From positions 9,982,001 through 10,046,000 of the forward strand of contig CM067527.1 in NCBI GenBank assembly GCA_034509925.1: DNA of 64,000 bases, in the 5' to 3' direction. The stretch is from Hirudinaria manillensis. Its lineage: Eukaryota > Annelida > Clitellata > Hirudinida > Hirudinidae. The position numbers were made by a program, and so were the translations under genes. Within the stretch, counting starts at the first letter, position 1; each line of letters starts with the position of its first letter. Below the pieces are notes generated by a model. The model searched no databases, was not told the DNA's origin, and was given only the letters and a program-made list of their open reading frames with translations. Below, piece after piece: positions 23,575 to 35,306 of this stretch.

Positions 23575-25807
23575 TGTAGTTTATTATATATATATATAAT
23601 AATAATGTCCTCGTCATCGTAATTATCATCCTAAACTCGTACTTCTTTATAGCTTCAGTCATGGTTTCGAATTTGGAGCCACCTCCAACAAAATCTCTTT
23701 CAGGGATGCAAAGTTTCAAGTGGTTCTTGTCTTCCAATTCTGTTATTAAAATCTTCACGAAGGGCAAATCGATTCCACTGTGACAGACGAACGCGTGGTA
23801 ATCGGTGTCGTAGGCTGAATTTTTTTAAATTTTATTTAATTAATGAATTTAATTAAATCAATTAATTAATTAACGATTTTAATAAATATCAATTCTACAT
23901 TTATAATAACGACTGTTTACAGAAATGTGACACTTCTAGAGGAACAATTGAGGTCCTGTTAATCTGACGGTGTTATAATTAGGACCATAAAGTACAAAAA
24001 AGATGAGCTAGCTTGTATGTTTCAGAGTTCTATAGTATAATAATAATAATATCACAATAATAAATACATTCAGTAAAAAAAAAAACATTTTATTTTCGGA
24101 ATCCAATTTCAAGAATCGAAAGAAGAAATTAGTAAATGTTATGATTAAAAATACAATTATGGCAATTAGTTCATTAAATTTAAAAAAAATAAATAAGATA
24201 AGTTAAAACGAATTAAAAATAATTATGAATTTAATGAAAATAAAATTGAAATGCCCACATTCATCTTCAGTGATGTTTGAATGAACTTGGTACAAACAAT
24301 TTTTAAAAAATTAATTAATGCTTTATTTATTAAAATAAATTTATCTGAGTGTATTTATTTACCTTTTCAAGATATTATTTTCAATTAATTGTCAATTATT
24401 TAATAATTACTTTAAAATCAGAATTTAATAAAATTGTCCTTGGTGGTTGTACAAAATATTAAAATCCTACTCTCTGGAGATCGTGAATGGCTTGGATTTA
24501 CATTCTGCAAGAGTCGATGGTTGGAGCATTTTTCTGAAAATTACATTAAAATATTTGCAAATATATTTTATAGGGCTGAACATTTAATTAAATGAAATTA
24601 TCAATGTTATTATTTGCACTACATAACAGACTTTATATCCCCTGAACAATATTGGAGATTTTTGACTGCTGGTCTTGAAAATTCAGTTTTGTCCATCACG
24701 TGTCATTTTATTGAAATCTTAATTTTCGTACCTTTATTACAATAATTACGTAATATTTCATTATGTAAACAAATATAGAAACAATGTCTTGGCATGATGT
24801 CAGACTGAAAGCCATTCTGTGGAATGATGAAGTTTTGGAAGACCAGAAATATCATGACATTCTCGTCAAACTACAAATGCAACTCGCGCTACATAAATGC
24901 TTTTCGTTAAATTTGCGTACTCTTTCCTTTGATTCGTTAGTAGGAGATTCAAAAAAGATAATTGTTTTAGGACAGAGGTAAATGTTGCAATCAGCAGAAT
25001 CTATTATACAAAACTAAGACTAAAACGTTGCTTTGATTTTCAACAATTATTTTTTTAACAGAATAAGTTTCTTAACACAAACATTTTTATAACCATCCTC
25101 CCAACCTAAAACAAAAATCGGTTCAGGCAGCAGTAAATGACAAAATTAAGAAATTGTCCCCGTTTTTAATTTTTTAAGTCAAATAGAATACGTTTGAAGA
25201 GTGAGAACTTAAAAAAGTCATGTTTTAAGTTTTGCTAAACATTCCATTGGCACCAAAACCTATACATATTTTTTGAATATATATAGTTATATATATATAC
25301 ATAACATCAGAGATACCTTTGTGCCTGCTTTCAAAAACCAGACAACTTGTGATATAATTATAGTTAAAATAAAAATAATGATATGAATTTTTAAATATTA
25401 AAACTTACATCAACACAATGTAACGTTTAACGTTTTCATCTTGATTACACGATATCTGATCACATACCTAACTGTTTCATCAGTTCGTCATCTTCCAGCA
25501 AATCGAATCTCTCACATTTCAAAATGACCAGCAAAACGTCACCAAAGGTCTTTTTTTCTGGAAGGTTTTCAATGACTTTGCCCATAGGGTTCTGTGCCAA
25601 TTGAAAGTTTTCTATTTGAAGTGGCGTATACCCAAGAAGTTCGGCAGCTCCTCTCCAGTCCTGGAGATATCCAAACTTCTTGCCAAAAGACTTTCTGTTC
25701 AGGTTAAGATAGAGACATATTCGAGTCCAAACACCATGATTGACCCATTTGGCGGGCAGGGCACAGTAATTCCAGAATTTCTGGGGAAGTTCTTCATACG
25801 CGGGCAT
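22211..25807 (-). CDS. MYD88: MyD88 innate immune adaptor (death domain plus TIR domain)
   Basis: Exons at 25468-25807, 23643-23814, 23049-23140 and 22211-22545 join with GT/AG signals and matching phases, giving 312 residues against 296 in human MyD88. Residues about 13-112 form a death domain (ending DELMKQL). About 115-258 are a TIR domain with box 1 YHAFVCHS, the LKLCIPERDF segment, CRKVIVILSPGFLESEEC, and box 3 DWFWQRL. MyD88 links Toll/IL-1 receptors to IRAK kinases in the cytoplasm; only it combines these two domains in this order. The BB-loop proline is replaced by glycine (RDFVGGG). With these four exons the intermediate domain is absent, and a 63-nt candidate exon at 24471-24533 could supply a linker. 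The frame is open 12 codons above the chosen ATG (25807), so an upstream exon is possible. Confidence 0.92.
24471..24533 (-). CDS. MYD88: Candidate 63-nt cassette exon of MyD88 (linker between domains)
   Basis: On the minus strand TTTTCAG precedes and AGA|GTAGGA follows a 63-nt segment that is open in the phase needed between the death-domain and first TIR exons. Inclusion would add 21 residues (core KCSNHRLLQNV, then PSHSRSPE) without shifting the frame. It sits where the intermediate-domain exon lies in vertebrate MyD88. The donor is weaker than consensus, so it may be alternative or chance. Confidence 0.45.
24784..24981 (+). CDS. Possible nested exon of unknown gene
   Basis: A 65-codon open frame begins ACAATGTCTTGG on the strand opposite MyD88, inside its large intron. 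It ends beside a plausible donor (CAGAG|GTAAAT). The peptide starts MSWHDVRLKAILWNDEVLED, is mixed in composition and free of repeats, and so looks more like coding sequence than its surroundings. No partner exon, domain or homologue was recognised. Confidence 0.25.
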   Translation: MSWHDVRLKAILWNDEVLEDQKYHDILVKLQMQLALHKCFSLNLRTLSFDSLVGDSKKIIVLGQR

Positions 25808-25810
25808 TCT

Positions 25811-27480
25811 TCCGAGTAGTACCACAAGTGGTACCTTTTCTGACTACGGTTTGTTTTAGATTGAAATTATCCAACAGGTGATTCCAAACAAGCTCTAGAT
25901 TGGCCGTGGTCTCTTAGGTCTGCCATTGTTAAAGCTTCAACATGTTTGCATGCCTTTGCATTTATCTTCTTTACGAATTGTTTAGGTTTAAAGCGATATT
26001 ATATATTTTTTTTCTTCTAAATTTAGCTAATTTGGAAATTTGGCCAACGCGGATGTTCGAATAGTTGAGAAAACAGCCTTCTTTAATTTCGTCACCTTGA
26101 AATTCATAACTGAGCTGTAATAAAGGAGCGGATAGAGATGTAGTTCAAAATGTATTCTTTAAGGAATTTTTTTTACGCTTAGCGGTTGGAAAAAAAAACA
26201 GATTTTTTTAATTTTGAATTTTTATGAGTTTATTTTTATTTATTTATGATTTAACCTTTAAATTAAATATTTTCATGTATTTTTCCAGATCCACTCCTGT
26301 CAAATTCTAGTTTCTCTCCCAAGTTGTTCACACACCGCCACAGGGTTTTAGATTCGCGACTGTAAGTCTAGCTTTAAGGAGATTCATTTGATTTTTCGAG
26401 TATGCAGTTTAAGGATTTCGTTTGTGCAAATGCTCAATAATAAATAACTTAATTAATTTTATTTTCAATGATTGAATGATTGTTTGTTTTTTTTTGCGTT
26501 AATGCATCAGACATTCGCAACAGCAAAAACCTATCGACTACTTTTTCCTACATTACAATTACATAATTTATGACCTTTTATTGATGGCACCTTCGAAACC
26601 ATTCACTAAAAAAATTATAAAATTATGAAATTAAATCTGATAACAAACAAACCGAACAAAAAAAACAAGTAAAAGCAGTTTAAACGAAGCCCCGAAAGCA
26701 TATCCGTTTAGAGCTTCTCCAAGTACAGTTGCCGTTTGCGCCGATGTCGGCTCGTTACATTCCTCGAGTTTGGTTAATTTCGATCAGCCAAATTATAAAA
26801 TAATAAAAAAATTATAAAAATAAGAATCAATTTATTATTGAGATCAAAATCTTTATCGTCGTTACAAGTTTCACTGATTTTTTTCCTTTGATTTTTCAAA
26901 GTTTTCAAAATTCACTAAAAAATATCAGAGAACCATACTCCTGAGGTTCAGGGATATGAACTTTATACGTTATATATATTTTGTTTTTCCATAGAAAAGA
27001 TGAAAAATGTGAAAAAGATATTTAAACAGGAACTAATTATCACAAAATGCAGACATTACAAAACAAGGATCACTATATAAATAAATTAACTAAATCAAAC
27101 TACTAGAAAAAGTTGCATCCCAAAATACCCAACCCGAGTTGGCCGCCTCATCCTTCACCCAAACGTGCCAATGAGGCAAGCATAATCATCACAAGAGTTC
27201 AATATTCCAATCAATCGATTGGTTCAGCTAGATATTAAAGAAACTAACTATAATAATTAAATTATCTGATTAATTTATTGGAAAATTTACTTCAAAATAC
27301 CAAATGCAACTCCAATACAACTCTCTGGAAATCATTTCGGCCGAATTGATGGCTAGTCTGGATTTAAATAAAGGTTTAAATAAGCTAAACCACACATTTT
27401 TTTAATTCCAAATTCACAAAAACATTTTATTTCCCCATAAAAAAAAATCATTTCCTGGCAGGAATATTGAATATTTATTC
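25811..27480. other. Intergenic or unassigned DNA upstream of MyD88
   Basis: AT-rich, with no confident gene. A 26-codon frame follows a TTATTACAG acceptor near 26112 (-) and could be a 5' exon. A GC-richer open island at 26685-26790 is noted in the findings. Confidence 0.4.
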
Positions 27481-27495
27481 GTTCAAAAACTTCGT

Positions 27496-28363
27496 TCAGT
27501 TTTCCAAGGAAATTTTTATTTTCTGAAATTCACTTCCGACGAAAGACTTGAGTTCATCGAGGAGTTCTGCTTTGAACTTTTTGAACTCCTGCCTGACGAC
27601 CTTCGTAACCAAGGACTCCAATTTCACGTCGTCAAGGCAACGTCCAGACGATTCCCGATTGAAGGAGTTCGTTTTTCCACAATGTATGCATACGGACGTG
27701 GATATTGAGTCAATCCTGCTGGTAATAATTGTTATTCAATCAATTAGACACAATTCTCAGTTATAAGATCATAATATACCAAATAACAAATCATTTAAAA
27801 TAAATTTAACCCCTGGTAAATCCCAAAAAATCAAATAAGTAAAAATTTGGCATATTGGAATTGAAAATTTTAAGTTCTGTCTTTGATTACTGTGGGGTTA
27901 TATATTATATATATATATTGTAGGTACATTTGATTCTGATTTGTTAGACTCAGATTGTAAGTAGATACATTAAAAAACCAACTAAAGCTCATCATTTTAA
28001 CGATGATGATAACGAAATTTCATGGAAAAAGATTTTTTTAAAAATAGCAGTAATTAAGTTTTATGAATCAAAATAAATCATCCACATTCACCAATCAGTA
28101 GCCGCAACAAACGCAAGGACATTTCAAGGCAGAACAACTTAAAAAATCTCCGATTAAAAGTTAACTTCAACAAGAATTACTTCAACAAACGACAAACTTT
28201 TGAACGAGTTTTCGATCCTCAACTTCCTCGATCAGACGACTTCCTTCGAACGTCGTCCGAGGCGGGAAAATGCCCGGGATGATGAAATTGCTTTCATCCA
28301 ATTCAAGATCATCATCAACATCAGTCATGTTGGTGTTGTTGTAAATACTTTTGCATTGTTTTC
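27496..28363 (-). CDS. Last two exons of an unrecognised gene
   Basis: Exons 28198-28363 and 27496-27715 join in phase 2 (donor CAAAA|GTTTGT, acceptor AGCAG|GATTG) and end at a TGA. The first encodes an acidic segment followed by FIIPGIFPPRTTFEGSRLIE. The second has a single Cys-X2-Cys (CIHCGK) followed by a Lys/Glu-rich helix (RQEFKKFKAELLDELKSF). An acceptor CAG before 28363 in phase 1 shows that earlier exons exist. Candidates in the right direction are at 29748-29912 and 31020-31175, but a phase-correct chain could not be completed. Function unknown. Confidence 0.55.
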
Positions 28364-28379
28364 CTGAAATCAAACAATT

Positions 28380-29745
28380 AAAACTTATTTTTAAATTAAG
28401 GTTTTTCTCAAAAATGTCAGTTTAAATCTGGAAACTAAGGCAGGAAATGTTATGGCAACATAATGTTAATAATACATTTTTGCTAAGAAATAAGCATTAT
28501 TAATTATTAATTAACAAATCAATAACGTCTGACTTCTAAACGTGAGCCCGAAAACTCGCCGAGCATAGTTTTCATCGAAGAAAGATAAATCACTCGAGTG
28601 ACTTCTTAAACAAGCATTCAAGAGTTTCATTGCAATGGAAACTTCACAAAACAAAATAAACATCATCAAATCAAAGCACATTCATTTCATATTTTTGCTT
28701 ATAACATTTCCCAACCATAATAGGTTGCCAGATAAACATCCGACCAATTATAAATCTAAAACACGAGTGAGACTAGTGTCTTAAAATAGAAAAAAAAAAA
28801 CAAAAACAAACAAACAAACAAACAGAAAAGCTAATTAGCATTGTGGGTCGCCATGGTTCCACAATGCAGTCTAAGTTTAGAAATTAAAACTCGAGACTTA
28901 AAATTAAAACTAATTAACAAAAAAAAGGAAGAAAAAATTAGGTCATCGAAACCTACTGCAGCCATTCAAAGGAATCGTGTCGCAGACAAAGTCGGCAGAC
29001 GTGAGGAGCCTCACATTCTCGTCTGCTCGTCGTCCGAGACTGAGGAATGAGAAGGGGTCTCCCCTAGTGGGTCGCTCCACGGTCAGGCAGAACAGACCCC
29101 CACGGACCACCGAGATGCCTTTTACCTTTTGACCTTCAAAGTGCTGAAGTGAATCGATTAATTATTATTATTATTTAATTATTATTCATTTAATTTAAAA
29201 TTTCTTCTTAAAACGCAACTGAATTTATTTACTTTGAATAATTTCCGTTTTAGCATTTGAAATTAATTTGTTGATTTAAACTGTCTTTTAAAGAGGAGAA
29301 GCAGAACCTACCATACATAGCAACAATATCAATGACAATAACAACAATAACACTGACCAGAGAGTTTAGAGGTTCAAGTCCTGGCTTGTGACAATCGAAA
29401 ACAAAAACTGACAATGAGGAACAACTTGAAGAACCAACAAGCACAAGGTATTTTGTTGGAGTCAACTGGTTATAATAAAAAATAAATAAATAAAGAAAGA
29501 TGCTTATTTGCAATAATAATAACAATATTATTATTATATTAATTATTATTATTATTATAACAATATTAATAATCCATTACTTACATATTATATAATTTGT
29601 ATATATTAATTATTACTATAATTAAAATCTTAGAGCAAACGTTGTCACTATAATCAATACGACATAATAATAATTAATTGAAATAAAAAAATTAAAAAAA
29701 TTGATGTAATAAATTATGATAATAAGGCAAATTATCATATGACAC
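28380..29745. other. Unassigned stretch with a GC-rich island
   Basis: Mostly AT-rich and free of supported exons. The segment 28930-29110 is conspicuously GC-rich and open on both strands; see the findings. Confidence 0.4.
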
Positions 29746-29747
29746 AC

Positions 29748-29912
29748 CTCCCATGTAGTTGTAAGATCAGGAAGGATTACATCATCAAGAGCTGTGCAGG
29801 TGACTTCAATCAAAGAAAGAGATGATGATGATGATGAATCATCATTATCATTACCGTCCACCTTGAAAACTCGCATCATTGATGATGATGAAACCATTGA
29901 CCTTGAAAGAAG
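29748..29912 (-). CDS. Candidate internal exon, serine/aspartate-rich
   Basis: On the minus strand, acceptor CAATTTCAG precedes 165 bases (55 codons, phase 0 to 0) ending GGGAG|GTGTGT. The peptide has a Ser/Asp run and then SLIEVTCTALDDVILPDL, which looks coding. It lies between other minus-strand candidate exons and may belong to the same gene, which I do not recognise. Confidence 0.4.
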
Positions 29913-30119
29913 CTGAAATTGATGGATGAAGTGTGTGAGCTGTTCAATATAATGGTACTAATGATAACAGCATCAACAATAATAATAATAAATAATAATA
30001 ATAATAACAATGTCATTAAGATGTATATTATAAGCATTTACATTAATAATTATATAATAACTTCTACAGTACAACATGGTCATCAAACCATGAACGAAGA
30101 ACCAAGTGGTAAAGACTGA

Positions 30120-31010
30120 AACCAAGCATTATTTATCAGAAATCCCATGAAATCATGACAGAATGACATTCAAGTTCTTATGAATGTCACTAGAATTTTG
30201 AAATTTTGGACTTGCATGACATGATGATTAACAAGTTACACAATAATAAGTTGGCAATAGTAATATAATAATAATAATAATAATATAATAATACTAAATA
30301 ATAATAATAATAACACTTTACTTTTGAAATTTCAACTTATATTTGTAAAAAATTATAATTTCATTGGACTTCTACCAATGTTGTTGCTGTTGTTGTTGTT
30401 TTTAAAGCCTAATTCCTGATCCTAATTGTGACATTAAACAAGACTTTTAATTCTTTTAAAGACTTTTAAATGTTTTTAAAAGAACTTCGAACGTCATTGA
30501 AATTGGACGTCACATTGGACTCGTCTCCCATTGTACCTTTGTGAAAATGGAACAAAATGATCCAAGCAAGAATAACAAATTTAAACTACAATAATAATAA
30601 AACTTATTATTATTATTATTACTATTATTATTATTACTAAAAATTATTATCATTACTATTATTAATGTTATTACTATTGTTATTATTATTATTAATATTA
30701 TTATTATTATTGTTATTATTATTATTCTTTGTCACCATCTTGATTGACACGATTCCTTACCCTTATTAATTAGGTAATAAATTTCTAACAAAGAACACGA
30801 AGAGATTTCATTTGAATTGAACAATATATCGTTGTAATTTATATTTTAATATTATTTTATTTATATATTTATTATCAATCAATCGCTTTAAAATAATTCA
30901 TGGGCTGATAAAGAATATCAATGAAAAGGATAATTATTCCATTTTTCTGCAAATATTTATAAAAAATAATAATACACAAAACAGATTAAGGTCAACAGTC
31001 AAGGACAATC
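30120..31010. other. AAT/ATT-rich presumed intron or spacer
   Basis: AAT and ATT microsatellites dominate at 30255-30315 and 30600-30725. No exon seen. Confidence 0.6.
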
Positions 31011-31019
31011 CAAGGTCAC

Positions 31020-31175
31020 CTCCGAAGTGTAGTTGAGCATGTACTGCAGATTGTTGGTCCCATTCTTCTCAGTGCTTAGAGAGGTTGAAACTGTTGAGAC
31101 TGCTGAATCATCATCATCATCATCACCATCATTATCATTATCTTCATCACCATCATTAATAACATATGTGATCAT
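31020..31175 (-). CDS. Candidate internal exon, Asp-rich
   Basis: An open stretch of 52 codons in phase 0 ends at donor CGGAG|GTGACC. The first half is an Asp/Asn run from a GAT microsatellite; the second half (STEKNGTNNLQYMLNYTSE) is non-repetitive. Its left boundary, after TTAAG, is uncertain. It may be part of the same unrecognised minus-strand gene. Confidence 0.3.
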
Positions 31176-32089
31176 CTTAACAACCAATTATTAATATCTA
31201 ACATTCAAGTCAGAACCATCATGTTATCAATACCACCATTGCCACCACCATCATTATTATTATCATCATCATCATCACACGCATCTTCCTCATTGCTGAG
31301 CAACATCACGAACACCACAACAACAACAACAAAATCAACAACATCTGCAACAAAGACTCTCGAGCAAAGATCGATGGAAGGAGCAGAGAAAAAGCGAATC
31401 AATTTCATCACCCACCTATTCATCTTGTGTCACCTTTCGATGAATAACTATGCCGATAGTTAGATGAAAATAATAATAATAATAATAATAACTATTACGT
31501 TTGTAATGTGGAACAATGCAAATAACAATGTCTAGGGGTCAGAGAATCAATTTAAAAAATGTTACATTGCTCTCACCACCGTCACCATCACTATTATAAC
31601 TATTTCATCATCATCATCATCATTAGAAGCATCAGAAAGACCAACATTGGTCCTTGTCTGTCCTTATATTTTCTTCCAAAGGTGAGTCAAAACTGCACAG
31701 AATGAAACTATCCACTGCAACCACATTCCTCAAACGACCTGGAAATCTGCACATTGGTGATGATGATGATAATACTACTTTAGTGATACTACTTTTATGA
31801 TGATGATTGATTAATATTACTAATTTACCGCTAATGTATAACTTTTTATAATCAAATGTCTTGGAAAAGTTTAACTAATTTACTTAAATCATAGACAAGT
31901 AAATGCAAGAGTAAAGCATGAATGCAAAAACAGGTTTTTTGGATGAGTTGCTTTGGACAAATCCAAAATTGCAGAAGCAATAACTTTGCAAAAAATACTT
32001 CACAGAACAACAATAACAGAATCATCATCATCAATATCACCATTGCCATCATCATCACCACCATAATCACAGTCACTCAGATGATTAAC

Positions 32090-33969
32090 CTGGGGAACAG
32101 CATTTCCTGGAAAGACTCAGCTTTCACATCATCCTCGGTGGTGATAAATTTAAAATGCTGTAAAAACAAAATTCATTTAAAAATTGTGGAGGATAAAAAC
32201 GCGCCCGCAAAGCCACAACTAAACCACAAGCAGGTTTATTTTTAGACTCGACACGCACGTTTGACACAGTTCCCGCCAAGCAGAGTGTAACGGCCATCGA
32301 CGAGAACCAAGTCGAGCGACGAATATTCTCAAATTAAGTTGTTATTAAATAAATATTAACGTCTAAATATAAGTAAATAAATAATTAGGAAATAATAATA
32401 ATAATAATAATAATTTATCAGTTGATGGTTGTGCAATTCGTGCATTTTTAATTAAAATCAATTCGCAGATGTTTAAAGTGTTAAATATTGCAATGTTTAA
32501 ATGAATTATGCATCTTATGTGAAATGTTAAAGAAATATACACAAAGTTGTTTACAAAACTGACCATTAAGTGACCATCATAGGACAAAATAATGAGGCTT
32601 TTAAGATGGTCTGACCAGCAACAACACGTACAACCGCAACTGGAAGTAGTCAGGTTATAATATTTATAATATCAGTTTATATAATATTTATGGTGTCATG
32701 AATCCAAAAACAGAAGTTTGTAAGATAAAAATCAACTAAAGTTTGATGAATCAATGATTATTATTATTATTATAATTCCAGTTTTAATTTTTTCCATATT
32801 TTTCACTATATTTTTACCAAAATATATCCAATGAATTTTCACACGCTTTTAAAGATCACAAATTTTCTCAATTGAGTTCATCTCATCGTCCACTTAGGAA
32901 CATCTTAAAACCAATTCTACTCTGAAAAAAACTGGGCCTCGCAACCAGAAATTGAAAGCAAATCGCGAGTCGTAAATCAAGACCGTTGAAGGGTGTCTGA
33001 TGAGAAAGTAATCATTTCTTAACAAAAGAAACAGAAATTCAACCTCAAAATGCAAGTCGAGAGCAGAATGTCCTCAGCACTCCCCAAGTTCACAACCGTG
33101 GTCTCATTTCTGCCCATGAGAAGGAGAATTCTCTGATTTGGAACTTGAAATATCCCTTCAAAACAACTTCTTATTACAAATGAAACATTATTATCCTTGT
33201 TCTTGTACTTAATGACAGTGAGACTAAATCACTCTTTGAGATTCTTTTATTTGGAAGCAATCAAATCTTAAGATCACATGGTCCAACGAATCTCAACTTT
33301 CATTTCAAGAAGCTCTTGAATCATTGACTTGAAGTGAATTCTATTAATAAAGCTTATGCCAATTCTTTTTGCATAATTTATACAAGTTCAGTCTCAAATA
33401 TATAATGAAATTATGGTTATTTTAATGTTTGGTGTTGTTAGTATTACCATCAACCCTGTGCTGAACTTTCAATGTTGCAACCTGTTTAAAGTGATTTTCT
33501 GAGTTCTGGAAGAACTTCCAAAAGGAAACTTCGCCATCCTCTGAAATCACAGCCAAAACATTTCTTAACTCTAGTACCCACTGGCAAAATGCAATGCCTT
33601 TGCTTAAAAAAAATGTAACTTGAGACTTAAAAACCCAATTCAAATTCAAGCCAATTAAAACACAATTACTTTAGAGATAAATGGTGGGTTTTGCCAGGTT
33701 TCTTGTCTTTTGTCAACTGAGACACAAAAATCTTCGTCCCGCAGGTCCAGAGCAATCCGAACACGGGGTGCAAAACTGTAATATTTTTGCGCCGTCGTGG
33801 CATTAATTTCATTCGGAATTAAAATTTTTATGCAAAAAACATTAATCAAACCATTTTGCAAAGCATTCGACAACTTATTTGGCAATTTCAAATTCGCACG
33901 TTCAAAAACAAGCTCCATAACAAATAGATTCTTGAAGACAGTGGAAATTCCTCCTCTCATGTTTTTCAT
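32090..33969 (-). CDS. 5' exons of an unrecognised protein, weakly WD/beta-propeller-like
   Basis: Exons 33670-33969, 33482-33580 and 32090-32157 join in phase 0, each with AG/GT signals. The first begins at an ATG about 50 bases below a TATATAAA on the minus strand. The second exon reads VLAVISEDGEVSFWKFF, which resembles one WD40 blade (hydrophobic run, DG turn, terminal Trp). One motif is too little for a family call. The third exon is short (ITTEDDVKAESFQEMLFP) and ends in phase 2, so further exons must follow to the left. The candidates at 31.0, 29.8 and 28.4 kb may continue this gene, which would then end at 27496. An ATG at 32297 with a GTGCGT donor could instead start a separate transcript at the third exon. 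Confidence 0.4.
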
Positions 33970-34332
33970 CGATTTTAACGTTAAAAATTATCTTCGTACT
34001 TGAAAAGTTTGTTTTTTTTTTATATAAAATACTTTACTAGAAAATAAATATTTTTTAAAATTTAATTTTATCTTATTTTCATTGCTTTTTGAGTGTGGGA
34101 TCTGTGGGTTACGTGACCGTTCTCATGAACCGTTGGTTGAACAAGCTTTCATTGTAGAAATAGATGCATTGCAGTACAAACAATCATTTTGTTCATCAAT
34201 GACTAAAACATACGCAGAAATGAAGGCATCATCATTGACTAGAAACTCAAAAGGTCAAAACGACTTTCTAGTCACTAAAAATAAGTCAAACAAGTCAATA
34301 AGACAATGTGAGGCGAGCGGGGTCCCCCGTTG

Positions 34333-34339
34333 TATAAAA
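34333..34339 (+). promoter_or_regulatory. TATA box candidate for the 61-residue protein gene
   Basis: TATAAAA in the context TTGTATAAAAAGAG lies 175 bases above the ATG at 34508, downstream of a C-rich patch. Position and orientation fit a core promoter for the plus-strand gene. Confidence 0.4.
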
Positions 34340-34507
34340 AGAGTTCTGCACCACATCTTTTGGCTTGGTTCACAAGGATTTCATTATAGAAGGGACTCTT
34401 CGCTTGAAATGCTAGGAATCGATTTTTGAATTTGACCAATCGAAATCTTTTCTATTAATTCAAAGTCAATTCAATAGTCGTATTGCTCAAATTCGGATTA
34501 AATCAAG

Positions 34508-35306
34508 ATGTCAATTGCCAGGTAAAAGTTCTCTATAATGATTTGTGTAATAGGCATGTTGCATAATTTTTGCTATTGGTCGGAAGAATATTGATTTAAC
34601 TAGGAAATAATTGTCATTTAAATTTAATTCAGAGGTGAATTTTTGGATCTGGGAGATGGAATTTTCTTCAAGCAAGCGAACGAGTTTCTTGTGCAAAGGA
34701 ATTGGAAAGTTACCATCTTTGATCTGATCGAACCGAAGTATCCAGTGAACCGCATTGGGTCCGCACGCAGGTTTTGATTCAATATTAATTGTTGGTCAAA
34801 ATTAATTGATTAATATTAGTTAGTATCTGATTTTAAAATAATATAAACTTGTGCAAATAAACTAGCAAAGGCGAAGCATTGCTAAGTTGAAACTAAGTGA
34901 ACAAATTTGTAACATGTCATTGAGCGTATTGATTTTCAAGTTCTCGGGGCAAGCATTTCTATTGTAAAAATATATTATTTAATTTTTAATCGAATAGATT
35001 GATGGATATCATTATTCATTGATGAACAAATACGGGAAGCACGTCAACTAATTATTGCTAATATATATTCATTTGTAAAGCTTTTAATATTAGTAAAGTT
35101 ATTGCACACACGTATTTACTGGACAGTGGAATGACTCTTGACTGCTAGCGGCGACATTTTGTTTATCTGAACTTTTTGTCTAATTAGACACTTTTGCGTA
35201 GACTGTCAGATACATTCTTAAACATCGCTAACTGTTCTCAATGATAGGATTATATTTTTTATTTATTTCCAGATTTGCGCCTGCCGGATCTCAATGGAAG
35301 CCTTAG
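34508..35306 (+). CDS. Three-exon gene for a 61-residue protein, unrecognised
   Basis: Exons 34508-34521, 34633-34770 and 35273-35306 are bounded by ATG, AG|GTAAAA, TTTAATTCAG, CGCAG|GTTTTG, TTTATTTCCAG and TAG. Both introns are phase 2 and the parts join without frame conflict. The protein starts MSIARGEFLDLGDGIFFKQA, continues with VQRNWKVTIFDLIEPKYPVN and ends RFAPAGSQWKP. It is compact, aromatic-rich and has no signal peptide or membrane segment. I do not recognise it. The minus strand of exon 2 is also open, but lacks a matching set of splice sites. An AATAAA at 35510-35515 may end the transcript, which converges on mago nashi. Its tiny exons mean it would be missed by ordinary ORF calling. 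Confidence 0.6.

Noticed and set aside
29350-29400. GGTTCAAGTCC, resembling a tRNA B box
   Set aside because: No acceptor stem, anticodon arm or A box is found at the right spacing.
34082-34429. 115-codon plus-strand frame
   Set aside because: It overlaps the proposed TATA box and promoter of the 61-residue gene and has no motif or splice partner.
34511-34770. Minus-strand open frame with a natural-looking peptide (HKKLVRLLEENSISQIQ)
   Set aside because: It lacks a workable set of splice sites, whereas the plus strand gives three exons that join in phase from ATG to stop.
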